From Pseudomonadales bacterium (lineage in GTDB: Bacteria; Pseudomonadota; Gammaproteobacteria; Pseudomonadales; Azotimanducaceae), in the NCBI GenBank assembly GCA_029248675.1, contig JAQWIX010000004.1:1-36774 (forward strand): a stretch of DNA of 36,774 nucleotides, written 5' to 3'. A model generated the notes under the pieces. It saw only the letters and a list, made by a program, of their open reading frames with translations. It searched no databases and was not told the origin of the DNA. How positions within the stretch are numbered: the first letter of the stretch is position 1; each line of letters opens with the position of its first letter. Both the position numbers and the translations under genes were made by a program. Below are positions 1 through 8,300 of this stretch, piece by piece.

Positions 1-42
1 TCCTTTAACCCCTCTCCACAAAGCCCATTTCAAGCACGACCC

Positions 43-62
43 GGGGCTCTAAGGCCCTTTTT
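43..62 (+). terminator. possible weak intrinsic terminator
   Basis: A short hairpin (GGGC, six-base loop, GCCC, with a flanking G-T wobble) is followed directly by five T on the plus strand. It could end a plus-strand gene lying left of the window and converging on topA. The stem is only four to five pairs, so this is a weak call. Confidence 0.3.
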
Positions 63-116
63 GCAACGGTTTAACCGGTCGTTTTCTTGTGTCGCGGCTC
101 TTGCTCGTTGATTCAG

Positions 117-142
117 CCCTTTGAACCAACCCTTTGAACCAA
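117..142. repeat. 13-bp exact tandem duplication
   Basis: CCCTTTGAACCAA occurs twice back to back (117-129 and 130-142) in the non-coding stretch about 60 bases beyond the topA stop. The rest of bases 1-202 holds no recognisable gene. Confidence 0.85.
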
Positions 143-202
143 ACCCTCGAATCAGATTCTCACGCCAGTCCTAGCGACTAGTTCATTGTATAGGCGAAGC
201 CG

Positions 203-2881
203 TCACGCCGACTTCTTCGCCTTCTTTTTCACCGTTTTCTTCTTAGCGACCGGCTTCTTTACTTCGCCCTCTTCCACCCAAGCCGGCTCCTGATAGAACG
301 CTTTCCAGCCCGTCGCCTTACCTTCAATCTCCGACTGAACGTACTGCTCTTTCGTCTTACGACTGTAGCGAATAATTGCCGGATTGCCTTCAGGATCCTG
401 CTCTGGGGCTGCAAGCAAGTAGCGAAACTTGGGGTCTAGCTCATTGGCATGGGGCTTTATTTCTGACACCAAGGGTGCCCGAGTCTCTCGATGCTTGGGA
501 AACTGACTGGCGGCCAGGAATATTCCCGAGGCGCCGTCGCGCAACAGATAGTGATCATCGACCTTTTCGCAAAGAAGCTCTGGCATAGGCACCGGGTCGG
601 CTTTCGGCGGCGCAGGTTCGCCGTTACGCAGCAATTTACGGGTATTGGGGCATTCCACACAGCCAAAGTACTTACCGAACCGGCCTGACTTAAGCTGCAT
701 CTCCTTCCCACACTTGTCACATTCTAACAGCGGGCCGTCATAGCCCTTGATCTTAAAGGTGCCGGCTTCGATTTCGAAGGTGGAACAATCAGGATTGTTA
801 CCGCAGATATGCAGCTTTCGCGTTTCATCCACTAGGTAGCTGAGCATGGCACTGTGACAAGTAGGACACTTGCGCATTTTACGCAACAGCTTCGATTCAC
901 CCTCTTCGTCCTTTTCTACATCCACGGCTTCTTCGCCGGGAATTAGATTCACTGTCTTAGTGCACCGTTCCTTGGGCTTTAGACCGTAGCCGGAACAGCC
1001 CAAAAAGACCCCGGTTGAACCGTTGCGAATTTGCATATGGCGGCCACAATCGGCATTGGGGCAAATAATGTCTGTATCCGTGGGCGCGTTGACCCGCATA
1101 CCGTTTTCGACGTCCTTTGCAGTCACCAGCTTGCCGCTAAAATCCCCGTAAAACTCGTTCAGTACCGTATCCCACTGCGCCTGACCTTGGGCAACCTTGT
1201 CTAGCTCTTCCTCCATGGTGGCAGTGAAACGGTAGTCCATGAGATTGTCGAAGTTTTCCATCAGGCGGTCTGTGACCAACTCACCGATTTTTTCAGCATA
1301 AAAGCGTCTGGCGTCTAGGCGAACATAACCACGATCTTGGATGGTGGAAATGATGCTGGCGTAGGTAGATGGCCGGCCAATGCCCAACTTTTCCAGTTCC
1401 TTCACCAAACTCGCTTCGCCAAACCGAGGCGTGGGCTTTGTAAAGTGCTGGATCGCTTGGCTATCGGCCAGAGTCAATGAATCGCCAGCCTGAAAGTCTG
1501 GCAGCGTAGCATCCTCGTCTTTCTTGGCACTAACCGGCATGACCCGGGTAAATCCATCAAATTGCAAAATGCGGCCCCGCACAGACAGCTCAAAGTCGCC
1601 GGCTTGGGCCTTGATGCTGGTGCTCAGATATCGCGCGTCCGTCATCTGGCAGGCCAAAAACTGGCTGCGGATCAGTTCGTACAAACGCACGGCATCAGCG
1701 TCCACACCAGTTAGGTGCTCGGGCTTAGTGGCGACATTAGATGGACGGATCGCTTCGTGGGCCTCCTGAGCGTCTTCCTTGGAGCTATATCGCTTAGGAC
1801 TATCGGGTAAATACTCTGGCCCGTACTCCTTGCCAATCAGACTACGCGCAGCCTCAACAGCCTCACTACTGAGGTTAGTGGAGTCCGTACGCATGTAGGT
1901 TATGTACCCCGCCTCGTAAAGACGCTGAGCCATGGTCATGGTTTTTTTCACCGAAAAACTCAGACGCGTACTAGCCGACTGCTGCAATGTGGACGTTATA
2001 AACGGCGCATTGGGACGACTGCGAGTGGGCTTATCTTCACGCTTGGAAATAGCGAATGATTGTTCCCGTAACGTCGCCATCAGCCCCATGGCGTCAGATT
2101 CGTTGGTGGGTCGAAAATTTTGTCCCTGATATTTGGCTACCTGAAACCGAACAGGGGCCGCATCTGTATCGCGGCCTAAATCGGCAAAGGCATCCCAATA
2201 CTCTTCCGGCACAAAGGCCCGTATTTCGCGCTCACGCTCTACAATCAGGCGCACGGCAACACTCTGCACGCGTCCGGCTGATAAACCTCGAGCGACCTTA
2301 GCCCACAGCAGGGGCGAAAGCTCAAAACCCACTACGCGATCTAGGAAGCGCCTAGCTTGCTGGGCATACACCCGATCCATATCTATGTCGCCCGGGTCCA
2401 CAAAGGCTTCTTCGATGGCTTTGCGGGTAATCTCGTTGAATACAACCCGTCGGTATCGGCCTTCATCGCCCCCAATGGCCTCGCGCAGGTGCCAGGCAAT
2501 GGCCTCACCTTCCCGGTCTAAGTCCGTGGCCAGATAGATGGCAGGAGCGTTTTTCGCCAGTTTTTTGAGTTCGTCTACGACTTTTTCTTTACCGGGCAAA
2601 ATCTCGTATTGGGCCGACCAATTCTTGTCAGGATTCACTCCCATCCGTCGAACCAACTGCTCCCGAGCGCGCTTTTTCTTGTAAGCCTCTCGCTTTGCCG
2701 GCGTCAGCGCCTTGGTTTTTTGCGCTTCAGCAGCTCGGGCCTTGGGGTCAACCGCCTTGCCTCCCGTGGGCAGATCTCGAATGTGTCCGACACTGGATTT
2801 AACAACGAAGTCCTTACCCAGATAGCGGTTTATGGTCTTTGCCTTCGCTGGAGATTCTACGATGACGAGAGAACGTGCCAT
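203..2881 (-). CDS. topA: DNA topoisomerase I (type IA)
   Basis: Relaxes negatively supercoiled DNA by transient single-strand cleavage. The 892-residue product is close to the usual gammaproteobacterial length. An N-terminal Toprim domain carries the metal-binding D-x-D-R-E-G-E motif (about residues 120-126), and the catalytic tyrosine lies in YMRTDS (Tyr329). The SAGRVQS and GIGRPSTYA core motifs are present. The C-terminal part (about 610-760) has three four-cysteine zinc-ribbon modules. The protein ends in a lysine-rich tail typical of nucleic-acid binding extensions. The ATG at 2881 has an AAGGG about ten bases upstream and sits some 75 bases downstream of a near-consensus promoter. It appears to be transcribed alone. 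Identification is secure. Confidence 0.98.
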   Translation of the reverse strand: MARSLVIVESPAKAKTINRYLGKDFVVKSSVGHIRDLPTGGKAVDPKARAAEAQKTKALTPAKREAYKKKRAREQLVRRMGVNPDKNWSAQYEILPGKEKVVDELKKLAKNAPAIYLATDLDREGEAIAWHLREAIGGDEGRYRRVVFNEITRKAIEEAFVDPGDIDMDRVYAQQARRFLDRVVGFELSPLLWAKVARGLSAGRVQSVAVRLIVEREREIRAFVPEEYWDAFADLGRDTDAAPVRFQVAKYQGQNFRPTNESDAMGLMATLREQSFAISKREDKPTRSRPNAPFITSTLQQSASTRLSFSVKKTMTMAQRLYEAGYITYMRTDSTNLSSEAVEAARSLIGKEYGPEYLPDSPKRYSSKEDAQEAHEAIRPSNVATKPEHLTGVDADAVRLYELIRSQFLACQMTDARYLSTSIKAQAGDFELSVRGRILQFDGFTRVMPVSAKKDEDATLPDFQAGDSLTLADSQAIQHFTKPTPRFGEASLVKELEKLGIGRPSTYASIISTIQDRGYVRLDARRFYAEKIGELVTDRLMENFDNLMDYRFTATMEEELDKVAQGQAQWDTVLNEFYGDFSGKLVTAKDVENGMRVNAPTDTDIICPNADCGRHMQIRNGSTGVFLGCSGYGLKPKERCTKTVNLIPGEEAVDVEKDEEGESKLLRKMRKCPTCHSAMLSYLVDETRKLHICGNNPDCSTFEIEAGTFKIKGYDGPLLECDKCGKEMQLKSGRFGKYFGCVECPNTRKLLRNGEPAPPKADPVPMPELLCEKVDDHYLLRDGASGIFLAASQFPKHRETRAPLVSEIKPHANELDPKFRYLLAAPEQDPEGNPAIIRYSRKTKEQYVQSEIEGKATGWKAFYQEPAWVEEGEVKKPVAKKKTVKKKAKKSA

Positions 2882-2963
2882 GTTTTACAAACCCTTATAA
2901 ATGGAGGTGCAGGCTTCCCAGCCTTTAGCTAAAAATGCCCCTCGGAGATCTCGAGGTCGGCGA

Positions 2964-2993
2964 TTTATAGGCTCTGGCGATCCTGTGTGTCAA
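2964..2993 (-). promoter_or_regulatory. sigma-70 promoter of topA
   Basis: On the minus strand a perfect TTGACA (2988-2993) is followed after 18 bases by TATAAA (2964-2969). Transcription would start near 2957, giving a leader of about 75 nt before the topA ATG. It is the best-matching promoter I found in the window. Confidence 0.7.
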
Positions 2994-3081
2994 GAAATGA
3001 GCGAAAGGAATGCTGTACGGTACTGGCCAACCTCGCTAATTTGCGGTGTAGTTGACCGTGTTATCGACACCTCATAGACGC

Positions 3082-3777
3082 TCATTGGCCACTGGTGCCC
3101 CAATGTTTCTTCACCGTATTGAGCAGACTGCGCATAACGCGATCCAGCGCCTGTAACGCCGGCAGGTCATCCAAGGTAGCCGGCTGCTTCCCTGATGCGG
3201 GCCAAAACCAAGGCAATTGGGCCAAACCGCCCTGAGCCTTGTTGGTTTGCCCTTTTTGACTAGCTTGGCTTCCCGGGTTTTGTTCCCGCCAGAACGCGGC
3301 AATAAAGCGCCTATCCAGCTGTACGGCTAAAACGTCCGCTGGCATTTGATCCAATACCGCGACCAGGTCCGTCAGACTGCCTGTGTCATTTTGCCAACGT
3401 GCTGCTGACTTTAACTGGCTAACATCTAAGCCGTTTACCCCCCAATGAGTTGCTAAACGCTCGACCGGAATGGTGGGATTACTTGGAATACGCAGCATCA
3501 AGATCGGCGACACTGCATTCAGCGTGACCCCGAGGGGCAGCTGGTATCGGGTACATGACACCGCACTTTGGCGAAGGCTACCTCCGGCGGTAACACGCTC
3601 GTCAGCGTCTGGGTTAAGTTTTAGGACTTTATCGAGCTGTACTGTGTAACCAAGCTTTCGGGCTTGGGCCCGCAGACCAGTAATGTACCGATCCCGCTGG
3701 GTCGGCATAAGGTAAAGAATTGGGCCAATGGCGACACCCAAGGCCAACACAATGATGAACCATTCCACTGGCAACAC
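3082..3777 (-). CDS. membrane-anchored protein of unknown function
   Basis: I do not recognise a named family. The 231-residue product begins with a single hydrophobic segment (about residues 5-24, WFIIVLALGVAIGPILYLMP), then a basic stretch (QRDRYITGLRAQARKLGY) and a soluble remainder. That suggests an inner-membrane anchor with a cytoplasmic domain. The middle contains a Cys-Thr-Arg-Tyr stretch, and the C-terminal half is rich in Ala, Gln and Trp without clear catalytic motifs. The start is a GTG with no good Shine-Dalgarno sequence; a second GTG three codons later is equally possible. It lies upstream of topA on the same strand but is separated from it by about 200 bases that include topA's own promoter. 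Confidence 0.7.
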   Translation of the reverse strand: MLPVEWFIIVLALGVAIGPILYLMPTQRDRYITGLRAQARKLGYTVQLDKVLKLNPDADERVTAGGSLRQSAVSCTRYQLPLGVTLNAVSPILMLRIPSNPTIPVERLATHWGVNGLDVSQLKSAARWQNDTGSLTDLVAVLDQMPADVLAVQLDRRFIAAFWREQNPGSQASQKGQTNKAQGGLAQLPWFWPASGKQPATLDDLPALQALDRVMRSLLNTVKKHWGTSGQ

Positions 3778-3909
3778 TCATAGCAAATTAGCCCAGCAGT
3801 CTGTGCCCTTTTAGGCCCAAGTGGAAGCATTCAACTAAGGGCTTTCCCCTATTGTTGCCGGAGGCAACTATGGGTATCTTCCGCTCAAAGACAATCAGTC
3901 GAGGTCATC

Positions 3910-4350
3910 ATGATGACACCTTACTCTACCGTCGTTCTCGCCGCCGATCTCACCGAAGAATCCACCCTGCTTGCCGACCGGATGAAGCAAATTATTGGCG
4001 ACAAACCCTGCGCTGTACACATTGTGCACGTCATCGAACCACTGAGCGCAGCCTATGGTGGTGACGTACCCATGGACCTGTCGCCGGTACAGGATCAGAT
4101 ACAAGATCAGGCCAAGGCCCACCTAACCGAATTTGGTCGCCAGCTAGGTATTCCCGAGGATCGCCAACACCTAATCTTCGGTCGCCCTCAAAGCGAAATT
4201 CATCGAGCGGCAGAGGAATGCGGCGCAGACCTGATCGTTGTTGGCAGTCACACACGCAGCGGCTTAGCCCGCCTCTTGGGCTCCACTGCCAATGGTGTGA
4301 TGGACAGCGCACCTTGTGATGTTTTAGCGGTTCGAGTTGGCGAAGGCTGA
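3910..4350 (+). CDS. universal stress protein (UspA family)
   Basis: A 146-residue single Usp domain with a Rossmann-like alpha/beta fold. The N-terminal strand reads YSTVVLAADLTEES, and the C-terminal nucleotide-loop region reads VVGSHTRSGLARLLGST followed by the usual A-P-C-D-V-L-A-V-R terminal strand. In ATP-binding Usps the loop begins G-x-x-G; here the fourth position is Thr, so ATP binding is uncertain. The ATG has GAGG five bases upstream (3901-3904). A second, stronger Shine-Dalgarno lies 40-50 bases further upstream in another frame (see findings). The gene sits just before slt, an order I also remember from Pseudomonas. Confidence 0.93.
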   Translation: MMTPYSTVVLAADLTEESTLLADRMKQIIGDKPCAVHIVHVIEPLSAAYGGDVPMDLSPVQDQIQDQAKAHLTEFGRQLGIPEDRQHLIFGRPQSEIHRAAEECGADLIVVGSHTRSGLARLLGSTANGVMDSAPCDVLAVRVGEG

Positions 4351-4395
4351 GCGGCCCGACTAAGCTAGACGCCCAATCACCAAGGATTGATACAG

Positions 4396-6330
4396 ATGCC
4401 GCGTGCGGTTTTGCTAGGCGCCCTACTATTCGTTTTATCCACCGTACCACTGCAACTCTCGCAGGCGGCCTCGGTTCAACGAGACCACTACCTAGAAGCA
4501 TTGGAATATATCCGCAAAGGCCAGTTCTCGCGCAGCAGAGCCGTGGAAAAAAAGCTAGAGGGTTACCCGCTAAAACCCTACTTGGAGTACCACAGGCTAA
4601 ACAACAGCCTGAGTCAGACCAGCTATGACGCCATTGACTCATTTCGAGAAAACCACCCAGACTTACCGGTAACCCCCCTGCTGTATCAACGATGGCTTAT
4701 CGTGCAGGGCAAACGCCGCCAGTGGCAGACTCTCCATGCTCGCCGCTACGACACTCAAAACGCGGAACTGGCCTGCTATTTCGCGCGAGCCCAATACGGG
4801 ATTGGACAGAAAGACCAAGCCCTCGACAACACCACCACGCTTTGGGCTAAACCAAAGTCTCAACCAAAGGCATGCGACCCTATCTTCGCTGTTTGGCGGA
4901 AAACGCCGCGCTTTACTCAATCAGTTATCTGGCAGCGATTCAGCGGAGCAATGGCTGCCAAAGAATATGTGTTGGCCCGATACCTCCAACGCTACTTTGT
5001 GGGTGAGCACTTAAAGGCCGCAAAAGCCTACTACGACCTAAGACGGCAACCAGAGCGTGTTACTTGGCGAGGGACGCTCTCCACCGATAGCGTCGAAAAC
5101 CGAGAGGCAATTGGCTACGGCATAACCCGGCTAAGTACTCGCAAACCGGATAAAGCTGCTTTGGCCTGGCAGCGCTTTCGCCAAAGCCATGCCTTCAGCC
5201 CAGCCCAGCGCCAGAGACTTGATGACCAAGTCGCGCTAGGCCTCGCCACCAACAATCGCTTTCCTAGGGCGGAACAGCGTGAGCAAATCCAATCAGAGTT
5301 TGCCATTCAAGGTCTATTAAACGCAGCTATCGCTCATCAACAATGGGCTGAAGTCGCCTATTGGGCTGGCCGGGAATCCGCCACTCAGGGAATCAAGGCC
5401 AGAACTCGTTATTGGCAGGGTCGCGCTTACCTTGAACTAGACCAACCCAGCGATGGCAAGGCTTTGTTTGCTTCTCTGGCACAAGAGCGCAGTTATTACG
5501 GCTTTTTGGCCGCTGCCCAACTCAACGCACCTGCCCAGCTGCAGGCTATGTCTGCCCACCAGTTGAGCCTTGAGGCACAAGAACAATTGACGCAAATCCA
5601 AGGCATAGCCAGGGCCGTTGAGCTGTTTGCCACCGGCGATGATCTCAATGGCAGACGCGAGTGGTATCGCCAGTTGGCTGATCAGGATCAAGACATTCAG
5701 CATCACATGGCTCACTTAGCCCAACGGATTGGCCGGCTATACCTTGCTATCCAAACCGCGAATAACGCCGGCGCTAGGGATGATTTGAGCCTGAGATTCC
5801 CAGAAGCCTTCGGGCCGCTCTTCAATGCCGCCGCCCTACGACACGGGGTCGACGGCAACCTGTTGCGCGCCATTGCGCGCCAAGAATCTGCATTTCAGAC
5901 AAAGGCCATATCCAGTGCTGGCGCGCTGGGATTGATGCAAGTTATGCCTGCCACAGGCAAAATCGCCGTGCGCAGAGGCGGGTTAAAAAGACATCTTGGC
6001 AGTGACCTAGGACAGGCAATCAAAAAAGACCTGCACACGCCCGAGCGCAATATCGAAATTGGGGCCTTCCATCTGTCTTGGTTATTGGATCGCTACAACA
6101 ACCAGCGCCCCCTAGCCATCGCCGCCTATAACGCCGGCGAAAGTCGAGCGGATCGTTGGTTAAAGAGCAGTAAAGGTGGTCCTATGGACGTGTGGATCGA
6201 GACGATTCCTTTTAAAGAAACTCGGAACTACGTGCAAAACGTTCTGGCCTTTGAGGTGGTTTATCGCGCGCTAAATCAGCGCCCGGCACCTATCCTTGGT
6301 AAAAATGAGTGGCGGCTTCCCAGCGCCTAG
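4396..6330 (+). CDS. slt: soluble lytic murein transglycosylase
   Basis: Cleaves the MurNAc-GlcNAc bond in periplasmic peptidoglycan to form 1,6-anhydro-muropeptides. The 644-residue length is that of Slt70. The N-terminus is a signal peptide (LLGALLFVLSTVPLQL core, likely cleavage near SQA-ASV). A long alpha-superhelical region follows, and a C-terminal SLT domain from about residue 475 includes the catalytic glutamate in ARQESAF (Glu497), the GALGLMQVMP motif, and the AYNAG and NYV motifs near the end. I prefer the ATG at 4396 because AAGGAT lies eight bases upstream; an in-frame TTG at 4387 overlaps that ribosome-binding site. The gene follows the usp gene by 45 bases and may be co-transcribed with it. 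Confidence 0.96.
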   Translation: MPRAVLLGALLFVLSTVPLQLSQAASVQRDHYLEALEYIRKGQFSRSRAVEKKLEGYPLKPYLEYHRLNNSLSQTSYDAIDSFRENHPDLPVTPLLYQRWLIVQGKRRQWQTLHARRYDTQNAELACYFARAQYGIGQKDQALDNTTTLWAKPKSQPKACDPIFAVWRKTPRFTQSVIWQRFSGAMAAKEYVLARYLQRYFVGEHLKAAKAYYDLRRQPERVTWRGTLSTDSVENREAIGYGITRLSTRKPDKAALAWQRFRQSHAFSPAQRQRLDDQVALGLATNNRFPRAEQREQIQSEFAIQGLLNAAIAHQQWAEVAYWAGRESATQGIKARTRYWQGRAYLELDQPSDGKALFASLAQERSYYGFLAAAQLNAPAQLQAMSAHQLSLEAQEQLTQIQGIARAVELFATGDDLNGRREWYRQLADQDQDIQHHMAHLAQRIGRLYLAIQTANNAGARDDLSLRFPEAFGPLFNAAALRHGVDGNLLRAIARQESAFQTKAISSAGALGLMQVMPATGKIAVRRGGLKRHLGSDLGQAIKKDLHTPERNIEIGAFHLSWLLDRYNNQRPLAIAAYNAGESRADRWLKSSKGGPMDVWIETIPFKETRNYVQNVLAFEVVYRALNQRPAPILGKNEWRLPSA

Positions 6331-6409
6331 CGCGAGCCCGTAACGGCAGCATCATCGAAAATGGAGGGTGTTTGGTGCCATAAGCCTCGGTCAGATCGTG
6401 ACCTCGCAC

Positions 6410-6643
6410 TCATGAGCTGAGGAAACGCTCCAGATCTTCCGCAGTAAACGGCGCGGCAAGTTCTTCTTGGCCCTGACGCAAAACAGGAATTCGCTCACCG
6501 TAGCGCTCCAGCAACCTGTCGTCGGAGGCCACATCAACCACATCAAGCTGCACGGCATTTAAATTGGGCATGCCCATCAACAGGTCTAAAGCCTTTTCGC
6601 AAAGATGGCAGTGGGCAGTGCTGTACAAAATAAGTTGGCGCAT
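6410..6643 (-). CDS. glutaredoxin/thioredoxin-fold small protein
   Basis: A 77-residue single-domain protein starting MRQLILYSTAHCHLCEKAL, with a CxxC redox motif (CHLC) after the first strand. A cis-proline loop (RIPVLR) and the acidic C-terminal helix of glutaredoxin-like proteins follow. It belongs to the short 'glutaredoxin family' of the DUF836 type rather than classical GrxC (CPYC). I chose the ATG at 6643, with GGGAG just upstream; an upstream extension in the same frame would add 22 unconserved residues. It is divergent from the C39-like gene, with 60 bases between the two starts, and convergent with slt. Confidence 0.85.
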   Translation of the reverse strand: MRQLILYSTAHCHLCEKALDLLMGMPNLNAVQLDVVDVASDDRLLERYGERIPVLRQGQEELAAPFTAEDLERFLSS

Positions 6644-6703
6644 AAGCTCCCGGAACGTCAGTGAATGGTCGCCCGAAGGCTCGAGCCGGGCTAAGATCTT
6701 GCC

Positions 6704-7759
6704 ATGCATTTCATCACCCGACTAGCAAGCAACCCGAGCCTCTCCACGTTCCCATTACCTATAGGTGGTTCGTTGACTTGGCATCGGGTAAATCTGCCAG
6801 ATGCCGGCGGAGCTTCCCTTTGGCGAACCAGCATCAGCATCAGCGACATCCCCAGCCAGCATATTCTGGTGCCCAGCTACGCCTGTGTGAGCGAGGCCTA
6901 CCAATGGCAGGCCAGCGCCGTGACAAACAACGAAACCAGTGTGCTAGCGCCGGTATGTCCGATTCATAAGACACCATGGGCGGGCTTTGCTTCCGCCAAC
7001 AGCGAAACCCCAGCGTTGCAGCCCAAAATCGATTGCTGGCACACCCTATCGAGCATAGAAGCGCTGGAGTTTGAGCTAAAACTGTTCCTCCCCCATAGCG
7101 ACGCGCCGCCGGTTCAAGATTTACTAACCTTCAGCATTCGCCCCACTGATCAGCCAACCGCGGAACTTCCCACCCCAACATTTGCCGTGAGGACGTCCCA
7201 ACCCGCGCCGGTTAGCCAAATGCAAGCAGACAAGGCAATTGCCCGGCGTATTTGCTCACCTACGGCGACGGTTATGGCGGTGATGGGCAGCGCTGCGTTA
7301 AGCCATTGGCCTGAAGTCATAGAGAGCTGTTACGACCCTAACACTAAGGCCTACGGCAAGTGGCCCCTTGCAACCTACTGGGCCTCCCAGCAGGGGGTAC
7401 TGGGTAGCGTAGAGGCCCTGTGGCAGTGGGACGACGCATTGGCTGTGCTCGAGGCAGGACAACCCATCGTTTGCAGCATACGCTTCGCCAAGAACCAGTT
7501 ACCCGGCACACCGCAAGAGCAAAGTGGTGGTCATCTGCTGGTGCTTTACGGCATTGAGTTCATTAAAGAAGAGGGTTTTGCCCTAGTGATGGATCCCGCC
7601 GGCGCCGACACGGACGAGGTCCCCCGCCGCTATCCGCTGGTGGCATTCACACAAGCTTGGCTAAATCACCGTGGCGCAGCCTACCTATTTTCTACAAAGC
7701 CCCAATCTCAAAACGACTCTGACCTAGATTTATCAAGAGCGACAATCCGTGGACATTGA
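6704..7759 (+). CDS. peptidase C39-like family protein
   Basis: A 351-residue two-part protein. Residues 1-165 look like a beta-rich domain of unknown role similar in style to the N-terminal part of actinobacterial C39-like proteins. From about residue 170 there is a papain-fold C39-like domain: the candidate nucleophile Cys is in RRICSPTATVMAVM, the His in GGHLLVLYG, and the Asp in VMDPAGADTDEVPRRYPL. I see no signal peptide or membrane segment, so it may act in the cytoplasm. There is no clear Shine-Dalgarno; a TAAGAT element lies only seven bases before the ATG, so a leaderless or very short leader is possible. It overlaps the GNAT gene by 11 bases. Substrate unknown. Confidence 0.8.
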   Translation: MHFITRLASNPSLSTFPLPIGGSLTWHRVNLPDAGGASLWRTSISISDIPSQHILVPSYACVSEAYQWQASAVTNNETSVLAPVCPIHKTPWAGFASANSETPALQPKIDCWHTLSSIEALEFELKLFLPHSDAPPVQDLLTFSIRPTDQPTAELPTPTFAVRTSQPAPVSQMQADKAIARRICSPTATVMAVMGSAALSHWPEVIESCYDPNTKAYGKWPLATYWASQQGVLGSVEALWQWDDALAVLEAGQPIVCSIRFAKNQLPGTPQEQSGGHLLVLYGIEFIKEEGFALVMDPAGADTDEVPRRYPLVAFTQAWLNHRGAAYLFSTKPQSQNDSDLDLSRATIRGH

Positions 7760-8276
7760 TACCAACGTTTATCTGCGTAAAGTGGCCAGCAACGATCAAG
7801 CAGAATTCCTAGCGCTAATGCGCGCCAGCATGGACATTCACCAGCCTTGGATTACACCACCCACCACGCCTCAGATGTTTCGGAACTATTTGCAGCGCAT
7901 TCGTCGCAGTGATCACGAGGGTTTCGCCGTTTGTCGAAGCGAAGATGAGCGCATCGTGGGGGTTATAAACTTGAATCATATAGTCCGTGGTACGTTCCAA
8001 AATGCCTCGCTGGGTTATTACGTCGGTGAGCCCTACCAAGGCCATGGCTATATGCAGCAGGGCTTGGAACAGTTACTCCGTTTAGCTTTTACCAGCCTCG
8101 GATTGCACCGATTGGAAGCAAACATTCAGCCAGATAATCTACGCTCTAAAGCCTTGGTCGATCACTGCGGTTTTGAGTACGAAGGTTTGAGCCGAAATTT
8201 CCTGTACATCGACGGCCAATGGCGCGACCACGAGCGTTGGTCTGCCTTCGCGGACCGACAGACCCTGAGACCCTGA
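7749..8276 (+). CDS. GNAT N-acetyltransferase, RimJ/RimL-like
   Basis: A 175-residue GNAT-fold acetyltransferase of the RimJ/RimL type, which acetylates protein N-termini or small amines with acetyl-CoA. Motif A reads GYYVGEPYQGHGYMQQGLEQ, with the acetyl-CoA pyrophosphate loop Q-G-H-G-Y. It is followed by LHRLEANIQPDNLRSKALV, then HCGFEYEG near the C-terminus, all standard for this subfamily. The start is GTG at 7749, inside the end of the C39-like gene, implying translational coupling. The last codons (RQTLRP and stop) are encoded by the first two units of an 8-bp tandem repeat. Specificity cannot be read from the sequence. Confidence 0.92.
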   Translation: MDIDTNVYLRKVASNDQAEFLALMRASMDIHQPWITPPTTPQMFRNYLQRIRRSDHEGFAVCRSEDERIVGVINLNHIVRGTFQNASLGYYVGEPYQGHGYMQQGLEQLLRLAFTSLGLHRLEANIQPDNLRSKALVDHCGFEYEGLSRNFLYIDGQWRDHERWSAFADRQTLRP

Positions 8277-8300
8277 GACCTTGAGATCCTGAGACAATGA
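8261..8300. repeat. five 8-bp tandem units joining GNAT stop to ddl start
   Basis: Units GACCCTGA, GACCCTGA, GACCTTGA, GATCCTGA and GACAATGA run without gaps. Each contains TGA. Because eight is not a multiple of three, the TGAs fall in all three frames. Unit two supplies the GNAT stop (8274-8276), and unit five supplies the ddl ATG (8297-8299). Confidence 0.95.

Noticed and set aside
2941-2955. Palindrome-like CTCGGAGATCTCGAG in the topA leader as an operator
   Set aside because: Only the central GAGATCTC is a true palindrome and the flanks do not match; too short to call a binding site.
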